A stretch of DNA of 64,000 bases. Source: an uncultured Mesonia sp. Its GTDB lineage: Bacteria; Bacteroidota; Bacteroidia; Flavobacteriales; Flavobacteriaceae. Location: the NCBI GenBank assembly GCA_947494545.1, contig CANLVH010000009.1, positions 1 to 64,000 on the forward strand, read 5' to 3'. The notes below the pieces were generated by a model. The model was not told the DNA's origin, made no database searches, and was given only the letters and a program-made list of their open reading frames with translations. Shown here piece after piece: positions 60,560-64,000 of this stretch. Every line of letters starts with the position of its first letter. Position 1 is the first letter of the stretch. The position numbers were made by a program, and so were the translations under genes.

Positions 60560-61892
60560 AGTCCGTTATTTCAACCCTCTTCTCCCCAGTCAACAACTGC
60601 TGCATCAACCCGCGTTTTTGAGCGATGAGGGCATTTTTATGATCTTCTAAATGTTCTAGCTCTGTATCAAAATTGGATAAGACAGCAGCTATTTTTTGTT
60701 GTTCTTTAGTTTTAGGTAATTTTAATTTCACACTATTAACAATACCTCCACTTAAATTTGGTTGACCTCCTTGAACCATTCTGTGAACAATATTTGGCAT
60801 TTTCATTCTAAGTAATTGATAAATAAAAAAATTGTCATCTTCCTCAGTAAGATTAATAGCTAAGACTGCTTGGTTAATAGCACCTTGTATTTTTGTAATT
60901 GCGCAAACCCCAGCTGTAGCTCCGTACATTGCAATCAATATTGTATCAACTTCTACTATTTTTGCAGAAGAATTTTCTAAGCCTAATTCTGAAATATATC
61001 CTTCGGTTTTTTCGATTATCCCCTTGTTAAGCTCTCCTGATTTTAGCCAAGGAATATTTCCGTTGTAATATTCTTTCTTTTTGCTGGATGGAGTTCCTCC
61101 TGAAAATGTTGTTGCTATTTCCTTAATTTTCACCTCTTCCCACTCCTCATCAAACCCAGGAAAACGTTTCTTCCCGGTCAGCAATTCCTGCATCAGGCCT
61201 TTTTTAAGCGCTTGTTTTTCGGTAATGAGTTTTTCTTGTAAGGCAATGGCTTTATCCCAGGTGCTTAGGATTTGTGCTATTTTTTGTTGTTCCGGAAGTG
61301 GGGGAATAAGTAAATTAACGTCTGAAAGGAAACGACCATTCGTCAGTGCTCTAGTTGTAAAAGTACTTTTACTTATTATTTCTTTTCGCGCAATATGAGT
61401 TGAGAAACAATATCTAGTAAAATTTATATCTAATTCGCCTAATTTTCTTGGACGAGCCCTTAAAACAAATCCACTAAACACCCCCTCTTTGACATCCTCA
61501 ATTAATACAGTAGAATAGGCAATTTCATCAATTGTTTCAGATGTTCTTGTAAAAAATACATCCCCTTTTTTAATATTAAATCTTTGGATTTCACTTTCAC
61601 TTAGGCTAACTTTTCCTTTTATATCATCAAGTCTTAAAGAGTCCTTTTTGTTGACATCCATATAATTTATTATAGGAGTACCATATCCAAAAAATTCTTT
61701 TCCCTTATTAAGTCCATTTTTAAATTCAAAAAACTCCCCTAGTAGTTTAACCTCCCAATCTACTGGTATCCATCCTAATTTCGTTTGCTTATAACCTTCC
61801 ATCTCTGGTGTATTAACTAATGAATTTGTTTCTTCTGTGGGTAGTTCTCTAGGCATAGATTCCTGACTAATATTCATCATCTTGTAGTTCAA
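60540..61892 (-). CDS. hsdS: Type I restriction-modification specificity subunit
   Basis: A 450-residue S subunit with two target-recognition domains. TRD1 begins at KQTKLGWIPVDWEVKLLGEFFEFKNGL (~34-60) and the first central coiled helix reads ...LPEQQKIAQILSTWDKAIALQEKLITEKQALKKGLMQ (~200-236). TRD2 begins KKRFPGFDEEWEEVKIKEIATTFSGGTP, and the second conserved helix is QQKIAAVLSNFDTELEHLEDHKNALIAQKRGLMQQLLTGE. It determines DNA specificity of HsdM/R; the recognition sequence cannot be read from it. The start overlaps the previous gene by 26 bp. Confidence 0.92.
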   Translation of the reverse strand: MNYKMMNISQESMPRELPTEETNSLVNTPEMEGYKQTKLGWIPVDWEVKLLGEFFEFKNGLNKGKEFFGYGTPIINYMDVNKKDSLRLDDIKGKVSLSESEIQRFNIKKGDVFFTRTSETIDEIAYSTVLIEDVKEGVFSGFVLRARPRKLGELDINFTRYCFSTHIARKEIISKSTFTTRALTNGRFLSDVNLLIPPLPEQQKIAQILSTWDKAIALQEKLITEKQALKKGLMQELLTGKKRFPGFDEEWEEVKIKEIATTFSGGTPSSKKKEYYNGNIPWLKSGELNKGIIEKTEGYISELGLENSSAKIVEVDTILIAMYGATAGVCAITKIQGAINQAVLAINLTEEDDNFFIYQLLRMKMPNIVHRMVQGGQPNLSGGIVNSVKLKLPKTKEQQKIAAVLSNFDTELEHLEDHKNALIAQKRGLMQQLLTGEKRVEITDYEKRKN

Positions 61893-62220
61893 TCGGTTGA
61901 TCGGTTAAATCGCTTACGATGCTCGATTTGTAAAAATCAAACCATTCGGTAAACAATTTCCAGGTCAGTTTTGGGTAGGTACTTTCATCGGTCCATTGCC
62001 CAAAAAGCTCATTTAAAAAAATAGGTTTCCAGTATTTTGCCAGTTCTTTTTTAGGGTTGTCTAAAAAGAGTTCGTCTTCCAAAAGGTAGCTGTTATAATC
62101 GCGCTCTTCAGAAGCTCGTTCCTGATGCAGGTCTGGAAATAAGGCATTGCTCCAGTCGTAAAAGGGCTGTTTAGGTACAATTAATATAAGACTGCGGTTG
62201 ATGGTTGAGGGGAGTTTCAT
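61867..62220 (-). CDS. Unknown 117-aa protein in the type I operon
   Basis: A small acidic protein with a Trp-rich second half (KYWKPIFLNELFGQWTDESTYPKLTWKLFTEWFDFYKS). I know no name for it. It overlaps RhuM by 4 bp on one side and hsdS by 26 bp on the other, so it is part of the operon and presumably helps the restriction complex or the RhuM protein. It is too conserved in layout to be a chance frame, although I cannot prove homologues. Confidence 0.65.
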   Translation of the reverse strand: MKLPSTINRSLILIVPKQPFYDWSNALFPDLHQERASEERDYNSYLLEDELFLDNPKKELAKYWKPIFLNELFGQWTDESTYPKLTWKLFTEWFDFYKSSIVSDLTDQPIELQDDEY

Positions 62221-63239
62221 TGTTTTTTGTTTTTTAGTTCTTTTAAAGAATTATCAAAATCACTATTAAAATCCAGATCTTGCTGTACCCTAAAAATTTC
62301 GTAGGCATCTTCGGCGATCTTTTTCGCAATATTGTGGCTCAGTTTACCGGCGTTTTTCAACACCTCATAATCGTTAAAGACCAGAAAAGCATCTAATTTC
62401 TCAATCCAATCGGTCATTTTCATAGGGATATTCCGTTTAGCTTGATTTTCCGCGTAATCCAGGTACATCACCACAATACGGTTAAGGGCATCTAATTCCT
62501 CTTCCTGCAAGTAATTTTTTGCAATACTTACATCACTTTTTAAAATTTTCCCGTCTGGACTGTTTTTCCAGTTGGTTAATCCCATACCCGGTTGTTTTTC
62601 ATCCACTCTTTTCGAAATGATTTCTGCTGCGGTAGCTCCCGTAATTGCCCAATGTAATTTATTCTGAACGGTTTGATAAAAGGTTTTGGTTACAGGACTT
62701 TTTGCATCATAATCAATACTGCATTGTGCATAGATATCGGTGATTTTTTGATAAAAACGGCGTTCTGAAGCACGGATCTCCCGAATACGTTCCAACAGCT
62801 CATCAAAGTAATCTTTTCCGAACTGCTTCCCTTGTTTTAAGCGTTCATCATCAAGCACAAAACCTTTAATGATATATTCCCGAAGGGTTTTTGTTGCCCA
62901 CATCCTAAATTGTGTAGCTTGTTTGGAATTTACCCGGTAACCCACAGAAATAATAGCATCCAAATTATAAAACTGAGTACTGTACTTTTTACCGTCACTG
63001 GCAGTTATTCGAAATTTTCGAATAACTGAATCTTCTTCCAATTCGCCACTCTTAAAAACTTCTTTAAGGTGATAATTTATGGTATTGACTTCTACACCAA
63101 AAAGCGCTGCCATTTTCTTTTGGGAAAGCCAGAACGTTTCTTCTTCATATAAAACTTCAATCGTACTTTTTTCGAGTGCCGTTTCGTAAAATAAAACCTG
63201 TAGCTGGTTAGTAGGCTTATCCTTGTCATTTCTACTCAT
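62217..63239 (-). CDS. RhuM family protein
   Basis: A 340-residue protein of the RhuM (virulence RhuM/DUF4062-unrelated) family. The core is TFWLSQKKMAALFGVEVNTINYHLKEVFKSGELEEDSVIRKF (residues ~35-76, winged-HTH-like) followed by YNLDAIISVGYRVNSKQATQFRMWATKTLREYIIKGFVLDDERLK. The C-terminal half is helical (KMTDWIEKLDAFLVFNDYEVL). RhuM genes are common inside type I restriction operons. Its precise role is unknown; a toxin of Fic-like or Doc-like type is suggested by some, not visible here. It overlaps hsdM by 8 bp. Confidence 0.85.
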   Translation of the reverse strand: MSRNDKDKPTNQLQVLFYETALEKSTIEVLYEEETFWLSQKKMAALFGVEVNTINYHLKEVFKSGELEEDSVIRKFRITASDGKKYSTQFYNLDAIISVGYRVNSKQATQFRMWATKTLREYIIKGFVLDDERLKQGKQFGKDYFDELLERIREIRASERRFYQKITDIYAQCSIDYDAKSPVTKTFYQTVQNKLHWAITGATAAEIISKRVDEKQPGMGLTNWKNSPDGKILKSDVSIAKNYLQEEELDALNRIVVMYLDYAENQAKRNIPMKMTDWIEKLDAFLVFNDYEVLKNAGKLSHNIAKKIAEDAYEIFRVQQDLDFNSDFDNSLKELKNKKQ

Positions 63240-64000
63240 AGCCCAACTCTTTTAAATGCTTTTTCATCTCTGTACGCACTGCCAGAAGTTCTGCTTCTAA
63301 CTGTTCTATGTTTTTCTGAACCTCAGGAATATCTACCGGCTCTTCCTCTTCAAAGGTGTCAACGTACCTGGGGATATTCAAGTTGAAATCATTTTCTTCG
63401 ACTTCGCCTGGCGGCACTACCGAACTATATTTTTCAATGCTTTCAAAATCATTAAAAGCAGTAACAATTTTTTCGATATCCTGATTTCGTAACTTATTTT
63501 GTCTCTTACCATCTTCAAAACCTTTACTGGCATCAATAAAGAGAATATCTTCTGTAGTTTTAGCTTTATTGAATATTAGAATAGCCGCCGGAATCCCGGT
63601 GCCATAAAAAAGATTGGTAGGCAAACCAATAACAGCCTCCAACAAATTTTCTTCAATAAGTTGCTTTCTAATCTTTTGTTCTGCACTACCGCGGAATAAA
63701 ACCCCGTGTGGAACTATTACCCCAACTTTACCTCCGGGAGCTGTAGTCTCAATCATATGCTGAATAAATGCATAATCTCCTTTAGATTTTGGAGGAAGTC
63801 CTCTATAAAAGCGTTTAAATCGGTCAGCTTCTGCATTTTCGTAGCCCCATTTATCCAAACTGAAGGGAGGATTGGCTACTACAATATCAAATTTCATCAA
63901 TGCATCATCCTCAATCAGTTTAGGATTATTAATGGTATCACACCATTCGATCTGTGCTCCATCCATACTATGTAGAAAACAGTTCATTTTGCTCAACGCC
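63232..64000 (-). CDS. hsdM: Type I DNA methyltransferase M subunit (C-terminal part, runs off edge)
   Basis: N6-adenine methylase subunit; the window ends before its 5' part. The catalytic motif IV NPPFSLDKWGY is near the right edge of the visible part, followed by GDYAFIQHMIETTAPGGKVGVIVPHGVLFRGSAE and the helical C-terminal tail (NIEQLEAELLAVRTEMKKHLKELGYE) that contacts HsdS. The SAM-binding motif I lies outside the window. The visible frame is open to the end of the sequence. Confidence 0.92.
   Translation of the reverse strand, partial: ALSKMNCFLHSMDGAQIEWCDTINNPKLIEDDALMKFDIVVANPPFSLDKWGYENAEADRFKRFYRGLPPKSKGDYAFIQHMIETTAPGGKVGVIVPHGVLFRGSAEQKIRKQLIEENLLEAVIGLPTNLFYGTGIPAAILIFNKAKTTEDILFIDASKGFEDGKRQNKLRNQDIEKIVTAFNDFESIEKYSSVVPPGEVEENDFNLNIPRYVDTFEEEEPVDIPEVQKNIEQLEAELLAVRTEMKKHLKELGYE

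Overview
The window reads as chromosomal DNA of a low-GC member of the Flavobacteriaceae (Bacteroidota). The evidence is type IX secretion sorting tails, a TonB-dependent receptor with an N-terminal carboxypeptidase-like repeat, Bacteroidota-only families (DUF4494, DUF6922, flavobacterial lipoproteins) and promoter elements resembling TAnnTTTG. I cannot fix the genus. I see no rRNA, tRNA or CRISPR array.

Layout. 1-15.5 kb is mostly housekeeping and stress genes: an M20 dipeptidase, a tiny Cys-rich metallothionein-like peptide, an ECF sigma factor gene broken by one in-frame stop, methylglyoxal synthase, a VOC protein, a DASS anion transporter, a secreted endonuclease/phosphatase-fold protein, a REP-associated transposase, a truncated porin, a YqiA-like hydrolase, a block of intergenic repeats and a 1497-residue tandem UvrA.

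15.5-25.7 kb is the most interesting part. A retron reverse transcriptase (NAxxH, YADD and VTG motifs) is preceded by a sequence that folds like an msr-msd RNA. It is followed on the same strand, with almost no gaps, by a HEPN-like protein (RNANSH motif), a small unknown protein, an Hsp70-TPR protein, a compact SF1 helicase, a 597-residue unknown and two more small unknowns. A divergent WYL-domain regulator sits upstream. Two identical 15-bp sites lie one on each of the two facing promoters. I know of no described retron with this cargo and propose it as a candidate new anti-phage system.

25.7-53 kb carries surface and transport genes: a TonB receptor with a duplicated beta-helix lipoprotein, a K+ channel with two RCK modules, cassette-like secreted proteins separated by palindromic repeats, a T9SS metalloprotease, an N-formylglutamate amidohydrolase, a serine hydrolase, a BCCT transporter, a 1449-residue duplicated T9SS surface protein and an M28 peptidase.

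52.3-64 kb is a second defence island: an AbiEii/DUF6922 toxin-antitoxin pair, an orphan HigA antitoxin whose HigB gene is 5'-truncated and split by a 162-bp MITE-like insert, and a type I restriction-modification operon (hsdM-rhuM-unknown-hsdS-...-hsdR-SprT-like). A complete short type II CBASS (patatin, CD-NTase, E2-like) is embedded between hsdS and hsdR. hsdM runs off the end of the window.
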